Of a DNA stretch of 64,000 nt, positions 43,740 through 54,318 are shown in pieces. Under the pieces are notes generated by a model, which had not been told where the DNA came from, searched no databases, and was given only the letters and a program-made list of their open reading frames with translations. The position numbers were made by a program, and so were the translations under genes. Position 1 is the first letter of the stretch; each line of letters opens with the position of its first letter. The DNA lies in assembly GCA_026075535.2 (NCBI GenBank), contig AP026540.1, forward strand, positions 12,462,001-12,526,000, in the 5' to 3' direction. This DNA is from Tricholoma matsutake (taxonomy: Eukaryota; Basidiomycota; Agaricomycetes; Agaricales; Tricholomataceae).

Positions 43740-44560
43740 GATGGTCATGTTGTTTGGATGGAAAGGCACCAGCACTGAGTAGGGCTACATCCACAATGTG
43801 ATCGACAATGATGAGGGTAGGTCAGAAGATGTAAGAGGTGTTGTAGGAGGGGTTTATGTTGTTTGGATGGAAGAGTGCCAGCGCCGGGTACACTACAAGA
43901 GCCTGCAGACAACAACAGCCTAGCATCAGCCTCAACATTGCCTGCAACAACGAGAGTGTGAGAAGCACCATAGGCGCATGTTAGTGTTGTTTGGAAGAGG
44001 ACGTGCCAGTGCCAGGCACAAGAAAGGAAGGAGCCCATGGTCAGAAGAACAACATTGTTGACAAGTGACAACAATGAGATAGGGCTGAGATGTCAACAGT
44101 GAGTGCACAGTATGGGAATAGAAGGGGTATGAAGACGCACAGGAAGGGAGAAAGCATCTGAAAGCTGCAGGCAAGGATAGCAACCACAAAGTTTGATGAC
44201 GAGTGACGATGATGAGATAGGGTTGGAGAGCATGAGAAGTAGCATAGAAGTGTGTTTGTGTTGTTTGAACAAGGAGGCATCAAGGCAGCGTACTATGGGA
44301 GCATGTGGGTAGCTGCTGAGGAAGGGCTACATGGCCAACATTGCTGACAACGACAAGAGTGCATGAGAGAGCGTGAGAAGCCATGTGGGCACATGTTGAT
44401 GTTGTTTGGACAAGGAGGCGTCAAGGCGGTGTACTATGGGAGCCCACAGGTAGCTGCTGAGGGAAGGGCTGCATGACCAATGTTGCCAACAATGACAAGA
44501 GAGCATGAGAGAGTGTGAGAAGCAGTGTGGGCACATGTTAATGTTGTTTGGACAAGAGAC
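43740..44560. repeat. Irregular tandem repeat, about 105-148 bp units
   Basis: ATGTTGTTTGGA(C/T) recurs near 43748, 43853, 43985, 44250, 44398 and 44540. Each is followed by variants of GGAGGCRTCAAGGCRG, TAGCTGCTGAGG and AATGTTG...GACAAGAG. The last two or three units are inside the right inverted arm. The left arm has only two units. Confidence 0.65.
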
Positions 44561-44740
44561 AGAAGTGCCAGGTACACTACGGAAGCCCGTGGGCAGCAGC
44601 CAACGATGAAGGAGTAGAATACTACAAGTTTAAAGGTAAGCTGGGGAATGAGCTAACACTGGTGTTGGGTTTTGACGGAAGCGAGTATAGTTATAGTGCG
44701 TCAGGGGCCGGATCACCCACTATTATTAGGCTGGGTTTGT
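44308..44740. repeat. Right arm of the inverted repeat flanking the KDZ block
   Basis: It is the counterpart of 34085-34511 in opposite orientation. The outer edge is near GGCTGGGTTTGTG. Together the arms enclose about 9.8 kb containing the KDZ transposase and the HMG-like pseudogene, which fits a large composite element with long terminal repeats or an inverted segmental duplication. Confidence 0.7.
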
Positions 44741-45144
44741 GGGAAAGCCAGGTGGGTTCACACCATGTATCGCCTTCCTCGTTGGGCAATAGCGAGCTCG
44801 ATAGCAGATTTGTTGTTTGTTTCCCTCAAGCAACCTCCCCAATCATGTCAATTGGGCACCTCATCATGGTGACTTCCTTGGGTCCTAACCCAACCCTTTT
44901 CCTCAACAAAAAAACTCTGTTCCCATGCTGGCAAGACATCTCGAGGCACAAAGGAGCTGGCGCTGAAGGAAATGGCGCCATTGGTGGCAGTGTGTGGACC
45001 TTGACAAGGCTGGTCATGCTCAATTGGGGCCTTGATGGCAGCGATGGCAGGCTTGACAAGGATGCCAAAGGGGTGGAACGGGGAAGGCGCGATCATGCAA
45101 GGTGTGTAACCCCCATCGCGCCTGTTTCAGTTATGCCACATTGA
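44548..45144 (+). CDS. ORF spanning the outer edge of the right arm, unknown
   Basis: The 198-aa frame begins MDKRQKCQVHYGSPWAA and includes VEYYKFKGKLGNELTLVLGF. The first 60 residues are duplicated in the left arm (34278-34084, minus). After the arm edge the frame continues with unrelated sequence. No domain is recognised. The first part may be a conserved exon of a repeat-borne gene; the extension is probably fortuitous. Confidence 0.3.
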   Translation: MDKRQKCQVHYGSPWAAANDEGVEYYKFKGKLGNELTLVLGFDGSEYSYSASGAGSPTIIRLGLWESQVGSHHVSPSSLGNSELDSRFVVCFPQATSPIMSIGHLIMVTSLGPNPTLFLNKKTLFPCWQDISRHKGAGAEGNGAIGGSVWTLTRLVMLNWGLDGSDGRLDKDAKGVERGRRDHARCVTPIAPVSVMPH

Positions 45145-46233
45145 CATCACACCCCTCCTCGACAGCCTCCATCCATGCAAATGCCGTCATCATGTGCATC
45201 CACCTCTGCAACACGTTTGATGGCCTCTCCACCACCTTATTTTCTTCTTATCTCCCTGTAATCAAGATGTCAGAGCATTATGGAAGCTGCAGTGGCCGCC
45301 CATATGAAGAATCAGACCTCAAGTAAGTGTTGCCTGCTCTCGCCCAGATGCAAATCGAACGATGGCCATTGCACAGCAAGCAGAAGAAGTTTGGACAGGA
45401 CAAGGTGACAAAATGCAAGCTGATCAAGGTCTTGCTTGATTGGCGGGCAGGGTTCACCATGACTGCACTGAGGAGGCTCTCACACGCATCTTGTGCTAGT
45501 GGTGGACCACCAAGTGCACCATGAACTGATTCCATGCAGAACAATGAAGGTTCAGTAAGTACAGGATTCATGTCTATGAGCAGCTAATGCACTGTTCATC
45601 AGATCTCTCAGGCCCTTTCTCTCCACCAGCCACCTGGTACACTGCAAACCATGTGTGCCATCCTACCCACTGCTCACCAATGTGTACGTGTCCATATCGG
45701 TTTGTGTTTTGATGTTCAACCCATCATTCTTTTTTGTAGGAAATACAACTTCATCTTCAGGACCACCACTATCCATGAGAGCCCATGAAGACCATAGAAG
45801 TCATCTACAGCCATGCCATCAACCACCCGTGTTCTCCAGAGAAATGGCAGGTTTCTGCCTGCAATGTTCTTCAACACCTGCAGAAGACAAACAGCCAAAT
45901 CACAGGGCCAGGTGAGTTGCTATGTACACCCTCTTTCCTTCTTTTTCTTTCTGATCTTTTTTGTGTCTTTTGAGAAGGTCCCATCAAGGTTGGTGTCCCC
46001 GACTATCGAGAGCTGGACTACACATGGTACTTCTTCATCCAGGTGCCTGTGTCAGAGCTGACAAGCGCGCATGCTGTCCCAGATCAGTTAACTGTGCCAG
46101 CCAGTTCAACTATGGACCTGACATTCCCCATTGATTTTGCAGGCATGGTGAGTCTGTTCCTCTTTGTATTGCTTGCCATCATTGCTGAACACTGTCGAGG
46201 CTGGTCAATCACCCATGGGGCCTTCGATACCTA
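45145..46233 (+). other. Possible spliced gene fragments interrupted by the gypsy element
   Basis: Plus-strand frames suggest exons: MSEHYGSCSGRPYEESDLK (to 45326, followed by GTAAGT); AQMQIERWPLHSKQKKFGQD...CKLIKVLLD (45.35-45.45 kb); and PDYRELDYTWYFFIQVPVSE...DLTFPIDFAGM (about 45.98-46.15 kb). Donor-like GTAAGT and GTGAGT signals lie between them. No family is recognised. The gypsy element entered at 46239, so a 3' part could resume at 52291. Confidence 0.35.
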
Positions 46234-46238
46234 GTTCT

Positions 46239-46664
46239 TATAAGGGCAACCTCAGCCTCTAGCAAAGGGAAATCCGAAGTTAAAATTATGCTACATAATA
46301 CAGGGATTGGGGGCGCACCTAGCAAAGGGAAATCCGAAGAGAAAACTCTAAGGATCCCCTTGCTGATGCCCAGTATATGTGAAGACGACAAAAATCAAAT
46401 ATAACCTAAAAATAGAAAAAGGCGGAGATAGGCGGATCAAGGCCGCCGAATGACATCATACCAAGGGGTATGTGTCGGAAGGGGTACTCCGCCTCTAAAT
46501 ATAAAAGTGTCAACATGTACAAACATGATAGCAAGGGAAAATTAGTAATAAAATCCGGAAAAATCATAGAAAATGAAGAATAGAAGGAAATGAGGTGGGG
46601 AAAAATATAGGACGAACATAAAAAATAGGAAAAACACACAGGGCACCTCCCTAGTCCCCTTACA
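46239..46664 (-). repeat. 3' LTR of the gypsy element
   Basis: On the plus strand it reads TATAAGGGCAACC...CCCCTTACA. The related old LTR at 53879 begins TGTAAGGGCAACC, so the ancestral LTR had perfect inverted ends. Both LTRs of this element share the G-to-A change, which therefore predates this insertion. Confidence 0.93.
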
Positions 46665-46705
46665 TCACCCCCTCTCTAATATGCATTGCCCCGATGCATT
46701 CGAAA

Positions 46706-49700
46706 TCATATACGACCAAAGTCCGTGACTTGAATGCGACGCGGTGCAGCAGTGTGCCGTCGGTGGAATTCCTTGATTAACCGGGGGGCATTTACGTCAG
46801 ACTCTTCGACCCATGAGTTCTCCTCATACCCATAACCCTTCCAATGTACCAAATACTGGAGTTTTCCTCGACGTAAACGGCTGTCCAAGATTGACTCGAC
46901 TTCATATTGGGGTTCTCCCTCGATCACTGTAGGTGGTGGTGGTGGGTGTGAATGGCGTCCCGGGAATGGATCTGGGGAAGCTGGAAGCAATTTGACGACA
47001 TGGAAGACGGGATGGAGTCTGGACATGGAGGCTGGGAGGCGTAGACGATAGGCATGTGTTCCAACGCACTTGACAATGGGGAAAGGTCCCAAGAAGCGAT
47101 GAGCGAGTTTCTTGGATGGACGTGTAGTGGAAATGTCACTGGAGTCAAGATAAACTCGATCACCAACCTTGTACTGAGGGGTTGGGGAGTGCCATTGGTT
47201 GTAAAATCGCGCCATGTCGTCCTTCGCCTTTGCTAAGGCTGCCCTTGCCTCCTCCAAGCTATCCCTCATGCGTTCTGTGAACTCATTCACTGTCTCGATG
47301 TGTGAGGGAGTTTGGTGAGGTTCAAATCCCATGCGTGGATGTCGTCCAGTGTCTAAGAGGAAAGGGGTCTGTTGAGTGGAAGCATGGACATGGTTGTTGT
47401 ATCCGAACTCGGCCAAAGGAAGGAGATCATCCCAATCGTCCTGGCATTCATTGACAAAGAGGCGGATGTACTGCTCCAGTTCCTGGTTGACTCGCTCTGT
47501 CTGGCCATCAGTTTGTGGGTGATAAGCAGTTGAAGCAAGGAGTTTGATCCCCAGGAGTCGGTACAGCTCACGAGTGAACTCTGCCATGAACTGAGGGCCA
47601 CGATCCGAGAGGAAGGCACCAGGAAGTCCATGTAATTTCCACACGTGGTGGAGGTAGAGTCGAGCGGCACCTAGGGCACTGACAGTGGTGTGAGTGGGAA
47701 TGAAGTGAGCACGTTTTCCCACTGAGTCAACTGTGCACATCACTGCATCAAACCCATTTGACTCTGGCAATTCCACCACAAAGTCGACGCTGACGACATC
47801 CCAACGACTCTCTGGAACAGGAAGAGGGTGTAGCTCACCAATAGGCTTGTGACGAGGAACCTTGGTGCGTAAGCAAAGGTCACAAGTGCAACAATACTGA
47901 CCAATGAGCCGCGACATTTGTGGCCACCAATAGTTCCATGAGGTGAGCTCCAAGGTCTTCCAGTGTCTGGGGTGGCCAGCAATCTGTGAGTCATGGTGTT
48001 GGGATATGATGCACCGGCGAAGGTCTGGGTCATTGGGAACATAGATGTGATCCCTGAAATACAACAAGTCCTCCTTTTCAGCCCACTCTGCCGCACATAA
48101 GGAAAGGGTCGATCCCTTCCTCAGTTCTTTAACAGCTCGGGCGACAACATCCTCATGTAAACCGCTACGGTTTGTGCGATGAATGTCATGTAGGATGTCC
48201 CGCTCCTCGCCCTGGGGTGCGATGCCTTCCAGTGCCCAAATGGTGAACAGGTCTGGCTGCAACAGCACAATGTTTTGGTTGTCACCGCTGCCATCCCCAT
48301 GGTCTGCACATCGGGATAGGGCATCGGTCTTCCCCATGCTGCGACCCGGACGGTGGTGTAAGGAGAAGTCAAATCTAGATAGATACAGGGACCAACGAGC
48401 TTGACAACGGTTCAATTTCTTGGCCGTCATGAAGTACTCGAGGTTCTTGTGATCCGTCCAAATTTCCACCTTGTGTTGGGCACCCTCGAGGAAGTGTCGC
48501 CACTCCTCTAGTGCACGCATTATCGCCAACATCTCCTTGTCATGGATCTCATAGTTTCTCTCTACAGCACTAAGGCTTTTGGAGTAGAACGCAACAGGAT
48601 GCCACTTCTGGTCCTCCGGAGACTGCTGAGACAACACGGCGCCCGTTGCAAAGTCAGAACTGTCAGCTTCTACACAAAAAGGACGCGAATTGTCAGCAAA
48701 GGTAAGGATCGGAGTGGAAGTGACCATCTCCTTAAGCTTTTCGAATGCCTCCTGTTGTGCATTATCCCACCTCCATGCCTCCTTTCCTGTCAAGTCGAAC
48801 AGCGGTTGTGCATGATGTGAGAAATCCTTGATAAAACGCCAATAGAAATTGATGAAGCCCAGGAAAGACTGCACCTCCTTTTTGTTCGTGGGCGTCGGCC
48901 AAGCTGTGACCCCGTTTACCTTGATAGGATCCATCTCCACTTGACCCTCCGAGATAATCAGGCCAAGGTACTCGATCTTGGTCCTTTCGAACTCGCATTT
49001 GTCCTGACGAAGGTAGAGTTTGTACCGTCGAAGTCGCTCTAGGACAAGGCGCGTGATGCGACGGTGCTCTTCAACCGTGCGAGTGAAGATGAGGATGTCA
49101 TCGAGATAGATGCAGACAACGCCTTCGAGGATGAGGTCATGGAAGATGTCGTTCATCATGGTCTGAAAGGTGGCAGGGCTATTAGTAAGGCCAAAGAACA
49201 TGACAAGCGGTTCAAAAAGACCACGGTTGGTACAAAAGGCTGCCTTCCACTCATCTCCCTCCTTTATCCTCACATTATTATAGCCCCAATGGACATCGAG
49301 CTTGGTGAAGTATCGGGCTCCACAGAGCTGGTTTACGAGTTCGGAGATGAGGGGTAGTGGATAGCGATTTTTGACCGTGATGTTGTTGAGCCTTCTGTAG
49401 TCTTGAACCGGTCGAAGTGAGCCATCCTTCTTCTTGACAAAGAAAAAGGGAGAGGCCATGGGTGACTTTGATGGTCGAATACGTCCAGAGGCCAGGTGCT
49501 CGTCGATGAACTGGTCAAGCTGCCATTGTTCTTCCGGAGAGAGAGGATAGACCTTGCAGGATGAAGGGGTTGCGCCGGGGGTGAGCTCAATCGCATGATC
49601 CCATGGCTTACGCGCAGGAAGAGAGTTGAATGACTCCTTGGAGAACACGTCTTCAAACTCATGGAGATGAGGGAGTAAGGAGTTAGTAGAGGATTTAGCA

Positions 49701-50068
49701 GCATTGTTTTTGTGGAAGGCCTCGGCGAGGCATTGGGATATGTTCAATGTGGCACACACCTCATGCGATGAGCGAATCGCAGTGTAGAAGATCCGATCAC
49801 CCTCCTCCACTTCCTCTGGGTCCTCATCATCATCATCCGAGTCCGGCATTAGATCAGGAACCCCTTCCAATTCCACTTCAGGTATAGGCAGGGGTCCAGC
49901 ACGACACTTCTGAGTTCGTCGTATTGCCGCCTTCTGTCCACGACATTCTTGCCTGGCTTCCGTGAAACATGTCCGACAGCGGGATGGACATTGGCTCATG
50001 GTAACCTCCCCGGTGCACCAGTCAACCTCTTGGTTATGGTCTCGAAGCCATGGATATCCCAAAATCAC
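46706..50068 (-). CDS. Gypsy pol: RT, RNase H, integrase, chromodomain (1,120 aa open frame)
   Basis: From the first Met the frame is open to the stop. It has reverse transcriptase with TKLDVHWGY (about residue 253) and YLDDILIF (about 321), and RNase H from FCVEADSSDFATGAVL (about 465). An H2C2 finger reads HHDSQIAGH...CTCDLC. The integrase DDE triad is in VVSVDFVVEL, FLSDRGPQF and TDGQTERVNQELEQ. A C-terminal chromodomain reads YEVESILDSRL...YLVHWKGYG...NSWVEE. Chromodomains of this clade target insertion to modified chromatin. The natural polyprotein begins further upstream (see the gag-protease entry); a TGA separates the two parts. Confidence 0.95.
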   Translation of the reverse strand: MILGYPWLRDHNQEVDWCTGEVTMSQCPSRCRTCFTEARQECRGQKAAIRRTQKCRAGPLPIPEVELEGVPDLMPDSDDDDEDPEEVEEGDRIFYTAIRSSHEVCATLNISQCLAEAFHKNNAAKSSTNSLLPHLHEFEDVFSKESFNSLPARKPWDHAIELTPGATPSSCKVYPLSPEEQWQLDQFIDEHLASGRIRPSKSPMASPFFFVKKKDGSLRPVQDYRRLNNITVKNRYPLPLISELVNQLCGARYFTKLDVHWGYNNVRIKEGDEWKAAFCTNRGLFEPLVMFFGLTNSPATFQTMMNDIFHDLILEGVVCIYLDDILIFTRTVEEHRRITRLVLERLRRYKLYLRQDKCEFERTKIEYLGLIISEGQVEMDPIKVNGVTAWPTPTNKKEVQSFLGFINFYWRFIKDFSHHAQPLFDLTGKEAWRWDNAQQEAFEKLKEMVTSTPILTFADNSRPFCVEADSSDFATGAVLSQQSPEDQKWHPVAFYSKSLSAVERNYEIHDKEMLAIMRALEEWRHFLEGAQHKVEIWTDHKNLEYFMTAKKLNRCQARWSLYLSRFDFSLHHRPGRSMGKTDALSRCADHGDGSGDNQNIVLLQPDLFTIWALEGIAPQGEERDILHDIHRTNRSGLHEDVVARAVKELRKGSTLSLCAAEWAEKEDLLYFRDHIYVPNDPDLRRCIISQHHDSQIAGHPRHWKTLELTSWNYWWPQMSRLIGQYCCTCDLCLRTKVPRHKPIGELHPLPVPESRWDVVSVDFVVELPESNGFDAVMCTVDSVGKRAHFIPTHTTVSALGAARLYLHHVWKLHGLPGAFLSDRGPQFMAEFTRELYRLLGIKLLASTAYHPQTDGQTERVNQELEQYIRLFVNECQDDWDDLLPLAEFGYNNHVHASTQQTPFLLDTGRHPRMGFEPHQTPSHIETVNEFTERMRDSLEEARAALAKAKDDMARFYNQWHSPTPQYKVGDRVYLDSSDISTTRPSKKLAHRFLGPFPIVKCVGTHAYRLRLPASMSRLHPVFHVVKLLPASPDPFPGRHSHPPPPPTVIEGEPQYEVESILDSRLRRGKLQYLVHWKGYGYEENSWVEESDVNAPRLIKEFHRRHTAAPRRIQVTDFGRI

Positions 50069-50149
50069 CTTTTGCTTTCTTAATTGAGTGACAGCAAAAA
50101 GGGCACGCTCACTATGATCTTTGTAACAGAGAACCAGGTCTGCAACCTC

Positions 50150-51831
50150 TCAGATGGCACCAGCTTCATTTGGGGATCCATCCACATTATATACAGGTAT
50201 CGGACGTGAGAGTGAGCGAGTATTTAGACAATGTTGTTGTACCAGATGGGAATCGATGAAGAGACCAGTTGCACCAGAGTCCAGGAGCACAGAGACACCA
50301 AGTATCTGTCCAGTGTCGGTCGTCTGCAGTTCGATGGCTAGGTTTAAGGAATGTGCAGAGGGAGTGGATGCCACAATATACTTGCGTGGTAGTTTATGCT
50401 CCCATGATTTAATTTTGGGATGTGGAGTAGAAGGAGAGGTGGGGAGAGCAGGTACGTCTTTAGCCAACTTCGAAGGGTCAGAGCGGGGAGCAGTCATAGA
50501 AATGGATTCATTCTCCGGGGATTCAACTGACAAGACTTCAAAGCGGTTATGGACAGGCAGTGAGGGCGTATGATTCACTCGCTGCGAATAGGAAAATCCT
50601 GCTCCTCTACAACTTCCAACTTAATCTCCTCTGCAACTTGATCCTTCGCTTCCTCAACATCTACAAGCGCCAACAAATCTTGCAGGAGTTCGTCTCGTCC
50701 CTCGGGGGTGAGCATGCGGATATCCTGACGATGGGGACACGCTCCAGCCCTGTGTCCAGGTTCCCCACAACGGTAGCAGAGATCCAACTTACGTGCACGG
50801 CTGCGGGCTGCATCAACATCCATTGGTACTGGGACATTGACAGCTGGTGTGGGAGTTTGACGAGCAGGAATGGGGTTAGGGCAGGGGAGGCTTCGATTGA
50901 AGGTGTAGGGTGTATGAGTGGTAGTTGGAGCACGGAATGCAGCATTAAACGCCGCATTTGTGAGTCGGTTCTCGTCACAGAGTGAAGCAGCTTCATACCA
51001 AGCAAGGATATTATTGTCCGCTGGGCACCCTTCCAACATCTGTGCAATCTGGTCCTGAATTTCTTGGTGGAGCCCCCGTTGGAACTTCACCACCACTGGT
51101 AACCCACTCCCATATCCTGCCATGTCCACCAAATCCTTGAACTCATCGATATAGTCGTCCACGGATCGACGTCCCTGGTGGTAAGTGGATGACTCAAGTC
51201 ATGTCACTGCTCGGTGGCGTTCATTGAGGGGGCAGAAGTGGCGTACAAACTCAGCTCGAAAGTCACCCCAAGTGGAGAAAGGTAGAGAACCGAGTTCTTT
51301 AGTTTGACGTAGGATACGGTCCACATAGAGATAGGCACATTCAGATTTCATGTATGTGAAGGCCCAATAAATTTTTGCAGCCTCATCGACGAATTGATGC
51401 GACTGGAGACTAATGTATAACTCACAGGAATTAAGGAATGCACGTCCCTGCGCACGTGCACCATTAAATTCGGTGGGGGGGGACGGTTTGATCTGGGCAT
51501 GTTCCTTAGTGGACGCGTTTGGCAAAACGTCGTTGTTGGGTGCGCTTGGAGTCGTGAAGGGGGAACTATTAGTCATAGGGTTAGCCTGGAGGGTCCTAAC
51601 AAAGGTTTCAATCATAGATTTAAGCGAGTCGATTTGCGCGCGCATTCCGGAAACGTTGCTTTCAAGCGCGTCGAAGCATTCTGATGCATCCATGTCGCTA
51701 GGGAGCACGTTTGGCGAAAATGGCAGCGTAATAAAGGTGAGAGTATCTGGAATGGTGTGTAGGGACTCTGTGGAGCTTTGGGAAGTGTCGTCCAGTCCGT
51801 ACCTGCCTATTTTGGGCAGCGCGTTCGCCAT
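50150..51831 (-). pseudogene. Gypsy gag and protease, two point stops
   Basis: Gag starts MANALPKIGRYGLDDTSQSS (51831) and runs through CPLNERHRAVT to a TGA. It continues in the same frame as LESSTYHQGRRSVDDYIDEF to the zinc knuckle CYRCGEPGHRAGACPH and a stop at about 50575. The expected residue at the internal TGA is Arg. The next frame (-1 relative to gag) carries the aspartic protease VLLDSGATGLFIDSHL and stops at TGA after EAGAI, where EVADLV...VILGYPWL continues in frame into pol. Both internal stops fit CGA-to-TGA. Gag-pol coupling by -1 frameshift is suggested; no classical slippery heptamer was identified. Confidence 0.88.
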
Positions 51832-51859
51832 TTTCGGGCCTTAGGGGAGAGTTTTCTAC

Positions 51860-52285
51860 TATAAGGGCAACCTCAGCCTCTAGCAAAGGGAAATCCGAAG
51901 TTAAAATTATGCTACATAATACAGGGATTGGGGGCGCACCTAGCAAAGGGAAATCCGAAGAGAAAACTCTAAGGATCCCCTTGCTGATGCCCAGTATATG
52001 TGAAGACGACAAAAATCAAATATAACCTAAAAATAGAAAAAGGCGGAGATAGGCAGATCAAGGCCGCCGAATGACATCATACCAAGGGGTATGTGTCGGA
52101 AGGGGTACTCCGCCTCTAAATATAAAAGTGTCAACATGTACAAACATGATAGCAAGGGAAAATTAGTAATAAAATCCGGAAAAATCATAGAAAATGAAGA
52201 ATAGAAGGAAATGAGGTGGGGAAAAATATAGGACGAACATAAAAAATAGGAAAAACACACAGGGCACCTCCCTAGTCCCCTTACA
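51860..52285 (-). repeat. 5' LTR of the gypsy element
   Basis: It is the upstream LTR for the minus-strand element. It is the same 426-bp sequence as the 3' LTR apart from one G/A difference. The sequence internal to it (51859 downward) should contain the primer site; I could not assign the tRNA. Confidence 0.93.
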
Positions 52286-52290
52286 GTTCT

Positions 52291-53430
52291 GTTGATAGTG
52301 AGTGAGATCATTGTCCATCAACAGCATCAATGATCATACTGACTCATCTCGAAGAAGATGACAGCTAGTGTTGCCACAGCTCAGCTCAAGCAGCTAAGCC
52401 AATTTTGTGAGCTGATTTCCGTGCCTGTGATCACAACTTTCTGCCCCATCGCTACTTTAGAAGATTGTCAACATGAGGATTCTAGCATAACACCTCAAGA
52501 TTCTGAAAGTGAAGACACTATCATTTATGGTGATGTATTTACAGTATGGCAGTTGTACTGTGGAAATGAATTATGTAAGCAAACCACATGACTGGTGTTG
52601 GTGGGCAGGTTCCATCTAGGGCTGCCAACCATACCATATATGGCCATGGCCATACTCAATATGGTATGTATATGGCTACTATCCATACTGTTACCCATAC
52701 CGTATGCTTTCACTTCAGCAGCCTATATGGTACAGTACGGGGTAGAAGACAGCCATAAAATGGTATTACAGGTTATTACAGTCAAGAAGAATTTGAATAA
52801 ATACATGGATATCTATTACTTGTTACCTATAAGGTCATCAATGGTGCATTGTATAACACATAAGTGCTGCTTGACAAGTATCAACATCAGGAAAATCACT
52901 TGTTGACACAAGCTTTCCCAGGGTTAAGGCCATTTCCCAGGACACATCAAGCACCCTAGAGTACCTTGTGATACCCTGTGATGCCCTGTGCTGTGATGCC
53001 CTGTGCTGTATGTTGAAAATATATTGTAATTGCACTTCTGAGCATTTCAATTATATCATTTTTAAATCAATTTTATAACAATCTACAAGTAGATTATATG
53101 ACAGCTCTTCACTTTTCTGAGCACAATGTGGTCGTTCATGACTTCAAAGATCGAAGGAGGTGACTCTATGGAGATGATAGTTGAAGCACTAAGTGACACT
53201 CATTGTTGTAGTTTGAACCATATAAATAATGAATGAGAAGGGTTGTTAGTAACTGAATGACAGAAATATTTACTTTGGTTATTTCAGGTGTGGGAGGTGG
53301 CATGTGTTGTTGTCATGCATCATTGTTGTAATTTAAATTATGAATGACAATTCACATTGTTTGGGCCATGTTGTGCCATGTTGTGCTCGAGGTGGCTTAT
53401 TTACCCATTGTCCACCCGATGAGCAGTGGC
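52291..53430. other. Right flank of the gypsy insertion; short palindromic AT-rich repeat
   Basis: The start may continue the gene fragments of 45.1-46.2 kb. At 52.62-52.73 kb, TAGGGCTGCCAACC and several ATATGG/CCATAT palindromes look like one end of a MITE, but no matching opposite end was found. CCCTGTGATGCCCTGTGCTG is a short direct repeat near 52.97 kb. No gene was recognised. Confidence 0.35.
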
Positions 53431-53433
53431 TTG

Positions 53434-54318
53434 TCAGCATGGGGGTGAGTGCTCCATCATCGTCTGCTGGTGGCATTGGTGCTGGTGCTGGTGCCAGCAT
53501 CGGGGGGACAGTTTGATCTGGGCATGCTCCTTAGTGGGTGCATTAGGCGGTGTGTCATTATTGGGCATGCTTGGAGTCGTAATGGGGGGAATATTGGTTG
53601 TGGAGCTAGTCTGAAGGGTTCTGACAAAGTTTTCAATCATAGATTTGAGTGAATCAATTTGTGTGCATATTCCAGTAACATCGCTTTCAAGCATGTTGAG
53701 GTGCTCTGATGCATCCATGGCACTAGGCATGTTAAGCGAAAATGGTGGTGCACTGAAGGCAGGAGTCTTGGGAACAGTGTGTATGGAGTCTATGAAGCTC
53801 TGGGAAGTGTTGTCCACTCTGTACCTGCCTATCTTGGGCAGCGCATTTGCAATTTCAGCCCTTAGGAGAGTTTTCTACTGTAAGGGCAACCTTAGAGGCC
53901 ACTTAATTAGTGGACTAGCAGAGGGAAATCCAAAGTTAAAATTATGGTACACATTACAGGGAGTGGAGGCGCACCTAGCAAAGGGAAATCTGAAGAGAAA
54001 ACTCTAAGGACCCCTTTTCCAATGCCCAGTATATGTGAAGATTGCAAAAATCAAATAATAGCCTAAAAATAGAAACAGCAGAAATAGGCAGATCAAGGCT
54101 GCCAAATGACATCATACCAAGGGGTAGATGTCAGAAATGGTACTCCACCTCTAAATATAAAACTGTCAACATGCACAAATGTGATAGAAAGGGAAATTAG
54201 TAATAAAATAAACAAAAATCATAGAAAATGAAGAATAGAAGGAAATGAAGTGAGGAGAAATATAGGATGAACGTAAAAAATAGGAGAAACACATGGAGCA
54301 CCACCTAGTTCCCTTACA
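53434..54318 (-). mobile_element. Old gypsy fragment: gag start plus 5' LTR
   Basis: The LTR at 53879-54318 (about 440 bp) begins TGTAAGGGCAACC, ends CCCTTACA, and is a diverged relative of the 426-bp LTR of the young element. Gag residues DASEHLNMLESDVTGICTQI and IDSLKSMIENFVRTLQ (53817-53434) match the gag N-terminus of the young element. The rest of the element is missing left of 53434. Its outer end abuts the hAT transposase remnant, so it probably inserted into or truncated it. Confidence 0.82.

Larger units (their letters stand above)
46239..52285 (-). mobile_element. Ty3/gypsy chromovirus with intact LTRs (6,047 bp)
   Basis: The two 426-bp LTRs (46239-46664 and 51860-52285) differ at one position that I could find (G/A near 46434). 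They are flanked by a perfect 5-bp duplication GTTCT (46234-46238 and 52286-52290). Gag, protease, RT, RNase H, integrase and chromodomain follow in gypsy order on the minus strand. A purine tract (complement of CACCCCCTCTCTAAT, 46666-46680) adjoins the 3' LTR. Near-identical LTRs indicate a recent insertion. Two in-frame TGA codons mean this copy is probably not autonomous. Confidence 0.95.

Noticed and set aside
47054..49357. Several plus-strand ORFs inside the gypsy pol region
   Set aside because: They are shadows of the 1,120-aa pol frame on the other strand.
52616..52740. A further hAT-like end, TAGGGCTGCCAACC
   Set aside because: No matching opposite end or 8-bp duplication was found nearby.
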